64,000 bases of DNA from assembly GCF_038502225.1 (NCBI RefSeq), contig NC_091390.1, positions 10,099,744 to 10,163,743 of the forward strand. Reading direction: 5' to 3'. Each line of letters starts with the position of its first letter. Positions within the stretch are counted from its first letter, which is position 1. The notes beneath the pieces are model-generated. The model saw only the letters and a list, made by a program, of their open reading frames with translations. It had not been told where the DNA came from and searched no databases. Position numbers and translations under genes: made by a program. The DNA is from Cherax quadricarinatus. Its lineage: Eukaryota > Arthropoda > Malacostraca > Decapoda > Parastacidae. Of the stretch, positions 22,301 through 37,046 are shown piece by piece.

Positions 22301-25300
22301 TCTGTGCATCAGTCAGCCTGGCTACTGTGTATCAGTCAGCCTAACTACTGTGCATCAGTCAGCCTGACTACTGTGCATCAGTCAGCTTGGTTACTGTGCA
22401 TCAGTCAGCCTGGCTACTGTGCATCATTCAGCCTGGCTATTGTGCATCAGTCAGCCTGGCTACTGTGCAACAGTCAGCCTGGCTACTGTGCATCAGTCAG
22501 CCTGGCTACTGTGCATCAGTCAGCCTGGCTACTGTGCATCAGTCAGCCTGGCTACTGTGCATCATTCAGCCTGGCTACTGTGCATCAGTCAACCTGGCTA
22601 CTGTGCATCAGCCAGCCTGGCTACTGTGCATCAGTCCGCCTGGCTACTGTGCATCAGCCAGCCTGGCTATTGTGCATCAGTCAACCTGGCTACTGTGCAT
22701 CAGTCAGCCTGGCTACTGTGCATCAGTCAGTCTGGCTACTGTGCATCAGTCAGCCTGGCTACTGTGCATCAGTCAGCCTGGCTACTGTCCATCAGTCAGC
22801 CTGGCTACTGTCCATCAGTCAGCCTGGCTACTGTGCATCAGTCAGCCTGGCTACTGTGCATCAGCAAGCCTGGCTGCTGTGCATCAGTCACCCTGGCTAC
22901 TGTGCATCAGTCAGCCTGGCTACTGTGCATCAGCCCGCCTGGCTACTGTGCATCAGTCAGCCTGGCTACTGTGCATCAGTCAACCTGGCTACTGTGCATC
23001 AGTCAGCCTGGCTTCTGTGCATCAGCCAGCCTGGCTACTGTGCATCAGTCAGCCTGGCTACTGTGCATCAGTCAGCCTGGCTACTGTGCATCAGTCAACC
23101 TGGCTACTGTGCATCAGTCAGCCTGGCTACTGTGCATCAGCCAGGCTGGCTACTGTGCATCAGTCAGCCTGGCTACTGTGCATCAGTCAGCCTGGCTACT
23201 GTGCATCAGTCAGCCTGGCTACTGTGCATCAGTCAGCCTGACTACTGTGCATCAGTCAGCCTGGCTACTGTGCAACAGTCAGCCTGGCTACTGTGCATCA
23301 GTCAGCCTGGCTACTGTGCATTGTCGGCCTGGCTACTGTCCATCAGTCAGCCTGGCTACTGTGCACCAGTCAGCCTGGCTGCTGTACATCAGTCAGTCTG
23401 GCTACTGTGCCTTCGTCAGCCTGACTACTGTGCATCAATCAGCCTGGGTACTGTGCATCAGTCAGCCTGGCTACTGTGCATCAGTCAGCCTGACTACTGT
23501 GCATCAGTCAGCCTGGCTACGGTGCATCAGTCAGCCTGGCTACTGTGCATCAGTCAGCCTTGCTACTGTGCATTGTCAGCCTGGCTACTGTGCATCAGTC
23601 AGCCTGGCTACTGTGCATCAGTCAGCCTGGCTACTCTGCATCAATCAGCCTGGCTACTGTGCATCAGTCAGCCTGGCTACTGTGCATCAGTCAGCCTGGC
23701 TACTGTGCATCAGTCAGCCTGGCTACTGTGCATCATTCATCCTGGCTACTGTGCATCAGTCAGCCTGGCTACTGTGCATTAGTCAACCTGGCTACTGTGC
23801 ATCAGTCAGCCTGGCTACTGTGCAGCAGCCAGCCTGGCTACTGTGCATCAGTCAGCCTGGCTACTGTGCAGCAGCCAGCCTGGCTACTGTGCATCAGTCA
23901 GCCTGGCTACTATGCATCAGTCAGCCTGGCTACTGTGCATCAGTCAGCCTGACTACTGTGCATCAGTCATCCTGGCTACTGTGCATCAGTCATCCTGGCT
24001 ACTGTGCATCAGTCAGCCTGACTACTGTGCATCCGCCAGCCTGGCTACTGTGCATCAGTCAGTCTGGCTATTGTGCATCATTCAACCTGGCTACTCTGCA
24101 TCAGTCAGCCTGGCTACTGTGCATCATTCAGCCTGGCTACGGTGCATCAGTCAGCCTGTCTACGGTGCGCCAGTCAGCCTGGCTACTGTGCGTCAGTCAG
24201 CCTGGCTACTGTGCGTCAGTCAGCCTGGCTACTGTGCATCACTCAGCCTGGCTATTGTGCATCAGTCAGCTTGGCTACTGTGCATCTGTCAGCCTGGCTA
24301 CTGTGCATCAATCAGCCTGGCTACTGTGCATCAGTCAGCCTGGCTACTGTGCATCAGTCAGCCTGGCTACTGTGCATCAGTCAGCCTGGCTACTGTGCAT
24401 CAGTCAGCCTGGCTACTGTGCATCAGTCAGCCTGGCTACTGTGTATCAGTCAGCCTAACTACTGTGCATCAGTCAGCCTGACTACTGTGCATCAGTCAGC
24501 TTGGTTACTGTGCATCAGTCAGCCTGGCTACTGTGCATCATTCAGCCTGGCTACTGTGCATCAGTCAGCCTGGCTACTGTGCATAAGTCAGCCTGGCTAC
24601 TGTGCATCATTCATCGTGGATACTTTGCATCAGTCAGCCTGGCTGCTGTGCATCAGTCAGCCTAGCTACCGTACATCAGTCAGCCTAGCTACTGTGCATC
24701 AGTCAGCCTGGCTACTGTGCATCAGTCAGCCTGGCTACTGTGCATCAGTCTGCCTGGCTACTGTGCATCAGTCAGCCTGGCTACTGTGCATCAGTCAGCC
24801 TGGCTACTGTGCATCAGTCAGCCTGGCTACTGTGCATCAGTCAGCCTGGCAACTGTGCATCAGTCAGCCTTGCTACTGTGCATCAGCCAGCCTGGCTACT
24901 GTGCATCAGTCAACCTGGCTACTGTGCATCAGTCAGCTTGGCTACTGTGCATCAGCCAGCCTGGCTACTGTGCATCAGCCAGCCTGGCTACTGTGCATCA
25001 GTCAGCCTGGCTACTGTGCATCAGCCAGCCTGGCTACTGTGCATCAGTCAGCCTGGCTACTGTGCATCATTCATCCTGGCTACTGTGCATCAGTCAGCCT
25101 GGCTACTGTGCATCAGTCAGCCTGGCTACTGTGCATCAGTCAGCCTTGCTACTGTGCATCATTCAGCCTGGCTACTGTGCATCAGTCAACCTGGCTACGG
25201 TTCATCAGTCAGCCTGGCTACTGTGCATCAGTCAGCCTGGCTGCTGTGCATCAGCCAGCCTGGCTACTGTGCATCAGTCAACCAGGCTACTGTGCATCAG

Positions 25301-28300
25301 TCAGCCTGGCTACTGTGCATCAATCAGCCTGGCTACTGTGCATCAGTCAGCCTGGCTACTGTGCATCAGTCAGCCTGGCTACTGTGCATCAGTCAACCTG
25401 GCTACTGTGCATCAGTCAGCCTGGCTACTGTGCATCAGTCAGCCTGGCTACTGTGTATCAGTCAGCCTAGCTACTGTGCATCAGTCAGCCTGACTACTGT
25501 GCATCAGTCAGCTTGGTTACTGTGCATCAGTCAGCCTGGCTACTGAGCATCATTCAGCCTGGCTACTGTGCATCAGTCAGCCTGGCTACTGTGCATAAGT
25601 CAGCCTGGCTACTGTGCATCATTCATCGTGGCTACTTTGCATCAGTCAGCCTGGCTGCTGTGCATCAGTCAGCCTGGCTACCGTACATCAGTCAGCCTGG
25701 CTACTGTGCATCAGTCAGCCTGGCTACTGTGCATCAGTCAGCCTGGCTACTGTGCATCAGTCTGCCTGGCTTCTGTGCATCAGTCAGCCTGGCTACTGTG
25801 CATCAGTCTGCCTGGCTACTGTGCATCAGTCAGCCTGGCAACTGTGCATCAGTCAGCCTGGCTACTGTGCATCAGCCAGCCTGGCTACTGTGCATCAGTC
25901 AACCTGGCTACTGTGCATCAGTCAGCCTGGCTACTGTGCATCAGCCAGCCTGGCTACTGTGCATCAGCCAGCCTGGCTACTGTGCATCAGTCAGCCTGGC
26001 TACTGTGCATCAGCCAGCCTGGCTACTGTGCATCAGTCAGCCTGGCTACTGTGCATCATTCATCCTGGCTACTGTGCATCAGTCAGCCTGGCTACTGTGC
26101 ATCAGTCAGCCTGGCTACTGTGCATCAGTCAGCCTTGCTACTGTGCATCATTCAGCCTGGCTACGGTTCATCAGACAGCCTGGCTACTGTGCATCAGTCA
26201 GCCAGGCTGCTGTGCATCAGCCAGCCTGGCTACTGTGCATCAGTCAACCAGGCTACTGTGCATCAGTCAGCATGGCTACTGTGCATCAGTCAGTCTGGCT
26301 ACTGTGCATCAGTCAGCCTGGCTACTGTGCATCAGTCAACCTGGCTACTGTGCATCAGTCAGCCTGGCTACTGTGCATCATTCATCCTGGCTACTGTGCA
26401 TCAGTCAGCCTGGCTACTGTGCATCAGCCAACCTGGCTACTGTGCATCAGTCAACCTGGCTACTGTGCATCAGTCAGCCTGGCTACTGTGCATCAGTCAG
26501 CCTGGCTACTGTGCATCATTCATCCTGGCTACTGTGCATCAGTCAGCCTATCTACTGTGCATCAGTCAGCCTGGCTACTGTGCATCAGTCAGCCTGGCTA
26601 CTGTGCATCATTCAGCCTGGCTACTGTGCATCATTCAGCCTGGCTACGGTGCATCAGTCAGCCTGTCTACGGTGCGCCAGTCAGCCTGGCTACTGTGTGT
26701 CAGTCAGCCTGGCTACTGTGCGTCAGTCAGCCTGGCTACTGTGCATCACTCAGCCTGGCTATTGTGCATCAGTCAGCTTGGCTACTGTGCATCTGTCAGC
26801 CTGGCTACTGTGCATCAATCAGCCTGGCTACTGTGCATCAGTCAGCCTGGCTACTGTGCATCAGTCAGCCTGGCTACTGTGCATCAGTCAGCCTGGCTAC
26901 TGTGCATCAGTCAGCCTGGCTACTGTGCATCAGTCAGCCTGGCTACTGTGTATCAGTCAGCCTAACTACTGTGCATCAGTCAGCCTGACTACTGTGCATC
27001 AGTCGGCTTGGTTACTGTGCATCAGTCAGCCTGGCTACTGTGCATCATTCAGCCTGGCTACTGTGCATCAGTCAGCCTGGCTACTGTGCATAAGTCTGCC
27101 TGGCTACTGTGCATCATTCATCGTGGCTACTTTGCATCAGTCAGCCTGGCTGCTGTGCATCAGTCAGCCTAGCTACCGTACATCAGTCAGCCTGGCTACT
27201 GTGCATCAGTCAGCCTGGCTACTGTGCATCAGTCAGCCTGGCTACTGTGCATCAGTCTGCCTGGCTACTGTGCATCAGTCAGCCTGGCTACTGTGCATCA
27301 GTCAGCCTGGCTACTGTGCATCAGTCAGCCTGGCAACTGTGCATCAGTCAGCCTGGCTACTGTGCATCAGCCAGCCTGGCTACTGTGCATCAGTCAACCT
27401 GGCTACTGTGCATCAGTCAGCTTCGCTACTGTGCATCAGCCAGCCTGGCTACTGTGCATCAGTCAGCCTGGCTACTGTGCATCAGCCAGCCTGGCTACTG
27501 TGCATCAGTCAGCCTGGCTACTGTGCATCATTCATCCTGGCTACTGTGCATCAGTCAGCCTGGCTACTGTGCATCAGTCAGCCTGGCTACTGTGCATCAG
27601 TCAGCCTTGCTACTGTGCATCATTCAGCCTGGCTACTGTGCATCAGTCAACCTGGCTACGGTTCATCAGTCAGCCTGGCTACTGTGCATCAGTCAGCCTG
27701 GCTGCTGTGCATCAGCCAGCCTGGCTACTGTGCATCAGTCAACCAGGCTACTGTGCATCAGTCAGCCTGGCTACTGTGCGTCAATCAGCCTGGCTACTGT
27801 GCATCAGTCAGCCTGGCTACTGTGCATCAGTCAGCCTGGCTACTGTGCATCAGTCAGCCTGGCTACTGTGCATCAGTCAGCCTGGCTACTGTGCATCAGT
27901 CAGCCTGGCTACTGTGTATCAGTCAGCCTAGCTACTGTGCATCAGTCGGCCTGACTACTGTGCATCAGTCAGCTTGGTTACTGTGCATCAGTCAGCCTGG
28001 CTACTGTGCATAAGTCAGCCTGGCTACTGTGCATCATTCATCGTGGCTACTTTGCATCAGTCAGCCTGGCTGCTGTGCATCAGTCAGCCTGGCTACCGTA
28101 CATCAGTCAGCCTGGCTACTGTGCATCAGTCAACCTGGCTACTGTGCATCAGTCAGCCTGGCTACTGTGCATCAGTCTGCCTGGCTTCTGTGCATCAGTC
28201 AGCCTGGCTACTGTGCATCAGTCTGCCTGGCTACTGTGCATCAGTCAGCCTGGCAACTGTGCATCAGTCAGTCTGGCTACTGTGCATCAGCCAGCCTGGC

Positions 28301-31300
28301 TACTGTGCATCAGTCAACCTGGCTACTGTGCATCAGTCAGCCTGGCTACTGTGCATCAGCCAGCCTGGCTACTGTGCATCAGCCAGCCTGGCTACTGTGC
28401 ATCAGTCAGCCTGGCTACTGTGCATCAGCCAGCCTGGCTACTGTGCATCAGTCAGCCTGGCTACTGTGCATCATTCATCCTGGCTACTGTGCATCAGTCA
28501 GCCTGGCTACTGTGCATCAGTCAGCCTGGCTACTGTGCATCAGTCAGCCTTGCTACTGTGCATCATTCAGCCTGGCTACGGTTCATCAGTCAGCCTGGCT
28601 ACTGTGCATCAGTCAGCCTGGCTGCTGTGCATCAGCCAGCCTGGCTACTGTGCATCAGTCAACCAGGCTACTGTGCATCAGTCAGCCTGGCTACTGTGCA
28701 TCAGTCAGTCTGGCTACTGTGCATCGGTCAGCCTGGCTACTGTGCATCAGTCAACCTGGCTACTGTGCATCAGTCAGCCTGGCTACTGTGCATCATTCAT
28801 CCTGGCTACTGTGCATCAGTCAGCCTGGCTTCTGTGCATCAGCCAACCTGGCTACTGTGCATCAGTCATCCTGGCTACTGTGCATCAGTCAGCCTGGCTA
28901 CTGTGCATCAGTCAGCCTGGCTACTGTGCATCATTCATCCTGGCTACTGTGCATCAGTCAGCCTATCTACTGTGCATCAGTCAGCCTGGCTACTGTGCAT
29001 CAGTCAGCCTGGCTACTGTGCATCATTCAGCCTGGCTATTGTGCATCATTCAGCCTGGCTACGGTGCATCAGTCAGCCTGTCTACTGTGCGCCAGTCAGC
29101 CTGGCTACTGTGCGTCAGTCAGCCTGGCTACTGTGCGTCAGTCAGCCTGGCTACTGTGCATCACTCAGCCTGGCTATTGTGCATCAGTCAGCTTGGCTAC
29201 TGTGCATCTGTCAGCCTGGCTACTGTGCATCAATCAGCCTGGCTACTGTGCATCAGTCAGCCTGGCTACTGTGCATCAGTCAGCCTGGCTACTGTGCATC
29301 AGTCAGCCTGGCTACTGTGCATCAGTCAGCCTGGCTACTGTGCATCAGTCAGCCTGGCTACTGTGTATCAGTCAGCCTAGCTACTGTGCATCAGTCAGCC
29401 TGACTACTGTGCATCAGTCAGCTTGGTTACTGTGCATCAGTCAGCCTGGCTACTGTGCATCATTCAGCCTGGCTACTGTGCATCAGTCAGCCTGGCTACT
29501 GTGCATAAGTCAGCCTGGCTACTGTGCATCATTCATCGTGGCTACTTTGCATCAGTCAGCCTGGCTGCTGTGCATCAGTCAGCCTAGCTACCGTACATCA
29601 GTCAGCCTGGCTACTGTGCATCAGTCAGCCTGGCTACTGTGCATCAGTCAGCCTGGCTACTGTGCATCAGTCTGCCTGGCTACTGTGCATCAGTCAGCCT
29701 GGCTACTGTGCATCAGTCAGCCTGGCTACTGTGCATCAGTCAGCCTGGCAACTGTGCATCAGTCAGCCTGGCTACTGTGCATCAGCCAGCCTGGCTACTG
29801 TGCATCAGTCAACCTGGCTACTGTGCATCAGTCAGCTTGGCTACTGTGCATCAGCCAGCCTGGCTACTGTGCATCAGCCAGCCTGGCTACTGTGCATCAG
29901 TCAGCCTGGCTACTGTGCATCAGTCAGCCTGGCTACTGTGCATCATTCATCCTGGCTACTGTGCATCAGTCAGCCTGGCTACTGTGCATCAGTCAGCCTG
30001 GCTACTGTGCATCAGTCAGCCTTGCTACTGTGCATCATTCAGCCTGGCTACTGTGCATCAGTCAACCTGGCTACGGTTCATCAGTCAGCCTGGCTACTGT
30101 GCATCAGTCAGCCTGGCTGCTGTGCATCAGCCAGCCTGGCTACTGTGCATCAGTCAACCAGGCTACTGTGCATCAGTCAGCCTGGCTACTGTGCATCAAT
30201 CAGCCTGGCTACTGTGCATCAGTCAGCCTGGCTACTGTGCATCAGTCAGCCTGGCTACTGTGCATCAGTCAGCCTGGCTACTGTGCATCAGTCAGCCTGG
30301 CTACTGTGCATCAGTCAGCCTGGCTACTGTGCATCAGTCAGCCTGGCTACTGTGTATCAGTCAGCCTAGCTACTGTGCATCAGTCAGCCTGACTACTGTG
30401 CATCAGTCAGCTTGGTTACTGTGCATCAGTCAGCCTGGCTACTGTGCATCATTCAGCCTGGCTACTGTGCATCAGTCAGCCTGGCTACTGTGCATAAGTC
30501 AGCCTGGCTACTGTGCATCATTCATCGTGGCTACTTTGCATCAGTCAGCCTGGCTGCTGTGCATCAGTCAGCCTGGCTACCGTACATCAGTCAGCCTGGC
30601 TACTGTGCATCAGTCAGCCTGGCTACTGTGCATCAGTCAGCCTGGCTACTGTGCATCAGTCTGCCTGGCTTCTGTGCATCAGTCAGCCTGGCTACTGTGC
30701 ATCAGTCTGCCTGGCTACTGTGCATCAGTCAGCCTGGCAACTGTGCATCAGTCAGCCTGGCTACTGTGCATCAGCCAGCCTGGCTACTGTGCATCAGTCA
30801 ACCTGGCTACTGTGCATCAGTCAGGATGGCTACTGTGCATCAGCCAGCCTGGCTACTGTGCATCAGCCAGCCTGGCTACTGTGCATCAGTCAGCCTGGCT
30901 ACTGTGCATCAGCCAGCCTGGCTACTGTGCATCAGTCAGCCTGGCTATTGTGCATCATTCATCCTGGCTACTGTGCATCAGTCAGCCTGGCTACTGTGCA
31001 TCAGTCAGCCTGGCTACTGTGCATCAGTCAGCCTTGCTACTGTGCATCATTCAGCCTGGCTACGGTTCATCAGTCAGCCTGGCTACTGTGCATCAGTCAG
31101 CCTGGCTGCTGTGCATCAGCCAGCCTGGCTACTGTGCATCAGTCAACCAGGCTACTGTGCATCAGTCAGCCTGGCTACTGTGCATCAGTCAGTCTGGCTA
31201 CTGTGCATCAGTCAGCCTGGCTACTGTGCATCAGTCAACCTGGCTACTGTGCATCAGTCAGCCTGGCTACTGTGCATCATTCATCCTGGCTACTGTGCAT

Positions 31301-34300
31301 GCATCAGTCACCCTGGCTACTGTGTCAGCCTGGCTACTGTGCATCAGTCAACCTGGCTACTGTGCATCAGTCCGCCTGGCTACTGTGCATCAGTCAGCCT
31401 GGCTACTGTGCATCAGTCAGCCTGGCTACTGTGCATCATTCATCCTGGCTACTGTGCATCAGTCAGCCTATCTACTGTGCATCAGTCAGCCTGGCTACTG
31501 TGCATCAGTCAGCCTGGCTACTGTGCATCATTCAGCCTGGCTACTGTGCATCAGTCAACCTGGCTACTGTGCATCAGCCAGCCTGGCTACTGTGCATCAG
31601 TCCGCCTGGCTACTGTGCATCAGCCAGCCTGGCTATTGTGCATCAGTCAACCTGGCTACTGTGCATCAGTCAGCCTGGCTACTGTGCATCAGTCAGTCTG
31701 GCTACTGTGCATCAGTCAGCCTGGCTACTGTGCATCAGTCAACCTGGCTACTGTCCATCAGTCAGCCTGGCTACTGTGCATCAGTCAGCCTGTCTACTGT
31801 GCATCAGCAAGCCTGGCTACTGTGCATCATTCTGCCTGGCTGCTGTGCATCAGTCACCCTGGCTACTGTGCATCAGTCAGCCTGGCTACTGTGCATCAGC
31901 CCGCCTGGCTACTGTGCATCAGTCAGCCTGGCTACTGTGCATCAGCCCGCCTGGATACTGTGCATCAGTCAGCCTGGCTACTGTGCATCAGTCAACCTGG
32001 CTACTGTGCATCAGTCAGCCTGGCTTCTGTGCATCAGCCAGCCTGGCTACTGTGCATCAGTCAGCCTGGCTACTGTGCATCAGTCAGCCTGGCTACTGAG
32101 CATCAGTCAGCCTGGCTACTGTGCATCAGTCAACCTGGCTACTGTGCATCAGTCAGCCTGGCTACTGTGCATCAGCCAGGCTGGCTACTGTGCATCAGTC
32201 AGCCTGGCTACTGTGCATCAGTCAGCCTGGCTACTGTGCATCAGTCAGCCTGACTACTGTGCATCAGTCAGCCTGGCTACTGTGCATCAGTCAGCCTGGC
32301 TACTGTGCATCAGTCAGCCTGGCTACTGTGCATTTTCGGCCTGGCTACTGTCCATCAGTCAGCCTGGCTACTGTGCACCAGTCAGCCTGGCTGCTGTACA
32401 TCAGTCAGTCTGGCTACTGTGCCTTCGTCAGCCTGACTACTGTGCATCAATCAGCCTGGGTACTGTGCATCAGTCAGCCTGGCTACTGTGCATCAGTCAG
32501 CCTGACTACTGTGCATCAATCAGCCTGGCTACGGTGCATCAGTCAGCCTGGCTACTGTGCATCAGTCAGCCTTGCTACTGTGCATTGTCAGCCTGGCTAC
32601 TGTGCATCAGTCAGCATGGCTACTGTGCATCAGTCAGCCTGGCTACTCTGCATCAATCAGCCTGGCTACTGTGCATTAGTCAGCCTGGCTACTGTGCATC
32701 AGTCAGCCTGGCTACTGTGCATCAGTCAGCCTGGCTACTGTGCATCAGTCAGCCTGGCTACTGTGCATCATTCATCCTGGCTACTGTGCATCAGTCAGCC
32801 TGGCTACTGTGCATCAGTCAACCTGGCTACTGTGCATCAGTCAGCCTGGCTACTGTGCAGCAGCCAGCCTGGCTACTGTGCATCAGTCAGCCTGGCTACT
32901 GTGCAGCAGCCAGCCTGGCTACTGTGCATCAGTCAGCCTGGCTACTGTGCATCAGTCAGCCTGGCTACTGTGCATCAGTCAGCCTGACTACTGTGTATCA
33001 GTCATCCTGGCTACTGTGCATCAGTCATCCTGGCTACTGTGCATCAGTCAGCCTGACTACTGTGCATCCGCCAGCCTGGCTACTGTGCATCAGTCAGTCT
33101 GGCTATTGTGCATTATTCAACCTGGCTACTCTGCATCAGTCAGCCTGGCTACTGTGCATCATTCAGCCTGGCTACGGTGCATCAGTCAGCCTGTCTACGG
33201 TGCGCCAGTCAGCCTGGCTACTTTGCGTCAGTCAGCCTGGCTACTGTGCGTCAGTCAGCCTGGCTACTGTGCATGACTCAGCCTGGCTATTGTGCATCAG
33301 TCAGCTTGGCTAATCTGCATCTGTCAGCCTGGCTACTGTGCATCAATCAGCCTGGCTACTGTCCATCAGTCAGCCTGGCTACTGTGCATCAGTCAGCCTG
33401 GCTACTGTGCATCAGTCAGCCTGGCTACTGTGCATCAGTCAGCCTGGCTACTGTGCATCAGTCAGCCTGGCTACTGTGTATCAGTCAGCCTAGCTACTGT
33501 GCATCAGTCAGCCTGACTACTGTGCATCAGTCAGCTTGGTTACTGTGCATCAGTCAGCCTGGCTAATGTGCATCATTCAGCCTGGCTACTGTGCATCAGT
33601 CAGCCTGGCTACTGTGCATAAGTCAGCCTGGCTACTGTGCATCATTCATCGTGGCTACTTTGCATCAGTCAGCCTGGCTGCTGTGCATCAGTCAGCCTGG
33701 CTACCGTACATCAGTCAGCCTGGCTACTGTGCATCAGTCAGCCTGGCTACTGTGCATCAGTCTGCCTGGCTACTGTGCATCATTCAACCTGGCTACTGTG
33801 CATCAGTCAGCCTGGCTACTGTGCATCAGTCAGCCTGGCTACTGTGCATCATTCATCCTGGCAACTGTGCATCAGTCAGCCTGGCTACTGTGCATCAGCC
33901 AGCCTGGCTACTGTGCATCAGTCAACCTGGCTACTGTGCATCAGTCAGCCTGGCTACTGTGCATCAGCCAGCCTGGCTACTGTGCATCAGTCAGCCTGGC
34001 TACTGTGCATCAATCAGCCTGGCTACTGTGCATCAGTCAGCCTTGCTACTGTGCATCATTCAGCCTGGCTACTGTGCATCAGTCAACCTGGCTACGGTTC
34101 ATCAGTCAGCCTGGCTACTGTGCATCAGTCAGCCTGGCTGCTGTGCATCAGTCAGCCTGGCTACCGTACATCAGTCAGCCTGGCTACTGTGCATCAGTCA
34201 GCCTGGCTACTGTGCATCAGTCAGCCTGGCTACTGTGCATCAGTCTGCCTGGCTTCTGTGCATCAGTCAGCCTGGCTACTGTGCATCAGTCTGCCTGGCT

Positions 34301-37046
34301 ACTGTGCATCAGTCAGCCTGGCAACTGTGCATGAGTCAGCCTGGCTACTGTGCATCAGCCAGCCTGGCTACTGTGCACCAATCAACCTGGCTACTGTGCA
34401 TCAGTCAGCCTGGCTACTGTGCATCAGCCAGCCTGGCTACTGTGCATCAGCCAGCCTGGCTACTGTGCATCAGTCAGCCTGGCTACTGTGCATCAGCCAG
34501 CCTGGCTACTGTGCATCAGTCACCCTGGCTATTGTGCATCATTTATCCTGGCTACTGTGCATCAGTCAGAATGGCTACTGTGCATCAGTCAGCCTGGCTA
34601 CTGTGCATAAGTCAGCCTTGCTACTGTGCATCATTCAGCCTGGCTACGGTTCATCAGTCAGTCTGGCTACTGTGCATCAGTCAGCCTGGCTGCTGTGCAT
34701 CAGCCAGCCTGGCTACTGTGCATCAGTCAACCAGGCTACTGTGCATCAGTCAGCCTGGCTACTGTGCATCAGTCAGTCTGGCTACTGTGCATCAGTCAGC
34801 CTGGCTACTGTGCATCAGTCAACCTGGCTACTGTGCATCAGTCAGCCTGGCTACTGTGCATCATTCATCCTGGCTACTGTGCATCAGTCAGCCTTGCTAC
34901 TGTGCATCAGCCAACCTGGCTACTGTGCATCAGTCAACCTGGCTACTGTGCATCAGTCAGCCTGGCTACTGTGCATCAGTCAGCCTGGCTACTGTGCATC
35001 AGTCAGCCTGGCTACTGTGCATCATTCATCCTGGCTACTGTGCATCAGTCAGCCTATCTACTGTGCATCAGTCAGCCTGGCTACTGTGCATCAGTCAGCC
35101 TGGCTACTGTGCATCATTCAGCCTGGCTACTGTGCATCAGTCAACCTGGCTACTGTGCATCAGCCAGCCTGGCTACTGTGCATCAGTCCGCCTGGCTACT
35201 GTGCATCAGCCAGCCTGGCTATTGTGCATCAGTCAACCTGGCTACTGTGCATCAGTCAGCCTGGCTACTGTGCATCAGTCAGTCTGGCTACTGTGCATCA
35301 GTCAGCCTGGCTACTGTGCATCAGTCAACCTGGCTACTGTCCATCAGTCAGCCTGGCTACTGTGCATCAGTCAGCCTGTCTACTGTGCATCAGCAAGCCT
35401 GGCTACTGTGCATCATTCTGCCTGGCTGCTGTGCATCAGTCACCCTGGCTACTGTGCATCAGTCAGCCTGGCTACTGTGCATCAGCCCGCCTGGCTATTG
35501 TGCATCAGTCAGCCTGGCTACTGTGCATCAGCCCGCCTGGCTACTGTGCATCAGTCAGCCTGGCTACTGTGCATCAGTCAACCTGGCTACTGTGCATCAG
35601 TCAGCCTGGCTTCTGTGCATCAGCCAGCCTGGCTACTGTGCATCAGTCAGCCTGGCTACTGTGCATCAGTCAGCCTGGCTACTGAGCATCAGTCAGCCTG
35701 GCTACTGTGCATCAGTCAACCTGGCTACTGTGCATCAGTCAGCCTGGCTACTGTGCATCAGCCAGGCTGGCTACTGTGCATCAGTCAGCCTGGCTACTGT
35801 GCATCAGTCAGCCTGGCTACTGTGCATCAGTCAGCCTGGCTACTGTGCATCAGTCAGCCTGACTACTGTGCATCAGTCAGCCTGGCTACTGTGCATCAGT
35901 CAGCCTGGCTACTGTGCATCAGTCAGCCTGGCTACTGTGCATTTTCGGCCTGGCTACTGTGCATCAGTCAGCCTGGCTACTGTGCATCAGTCAGCCTGGC
36001 TGCTGTACATCAGTCAGTCTGGCTACTGTGCCTGATTCAGCCTGGCTACTGTGCATCAGTCAGCCTGGCTACTGTGCATCAGTCAGCCTGGCTACTGTGC
36101 ATCAGTCAGCCTGACTACTGTGCATCAGTCAGCCTGGCTACTGTGCATCAGTCAGCCTGGCTACTGTGCATCAGTCAGCCTGGCTACTGTGCATTGTCAG
36201 CCTGGCTACTGTGCATCAGTCAGCCTGGCTACTGTGCATCAGTCAGCCTGGCTACTGTGCATCAGTCAGCCTGGCTACTGTGCATCAGTCAGCCTGGCTA
36301 CTGTGCATCAGTCAGACTGGCTACTGTGCATCAGTCAGCCTGGCTACTGTGCATCAGTCAGCCTGGCTACTGTGCATCATTCATCCTGGCTACTGTGCAT
36401 CAGTCAGCCTGGCTACTGTGCATCAGTCAACCTGGCTACTGTGCATCAGTCAGCCTGGCTACTGTGCAGCAGCCAGCCTGGCTACTGTGCATCAGTCAGC
36501 CTGGCTACTGTGCAGCAGCTAGCCTGGCTACTGTGCATCAGTCAGCCTGGCTACTGTGCATCAGTCAGCCTGGCTACTGTGCATCAGTCAGCCTGACTAC
36601 TGTGCATCAGTCATCCTGGCTACTGTGCATCAGTCATCCTGGCTACTCTGCATCAGTCAGCCTGACTACTGTGCATCCGCCAGCCTGGCTACTGTGCATC
36701 AGTCAGTCTGGCTATTGTGCATTATTCAACCTGGCTACTCTGCATCAGTCAGCCTGGCTACTGTGCATCATTCAGCCTGGCTACGGTGCATCAGTCAGCC
36801 TGTCTACGGTGCGCCAGTCAGCCTGGCTACTTTGCGTCAGTCAGCCTGGCTACTGTGCGTCAGTCAGCCTGGCTACTGTGCATGACTCAGCCTGGCTATT
36901 GTGCATCAGTCAGCTTGGCTACTCTGCATCTGTCAGCCTGGCTACTGTGCATCAATCAGCCTGGCTACTGTGCATCAGTCAGCCTGGCTACTGTGCATCA
37001 GTCAGCCTGGCTACTGTGCATCAGTCAGCCTGGCTACTGTGCATCA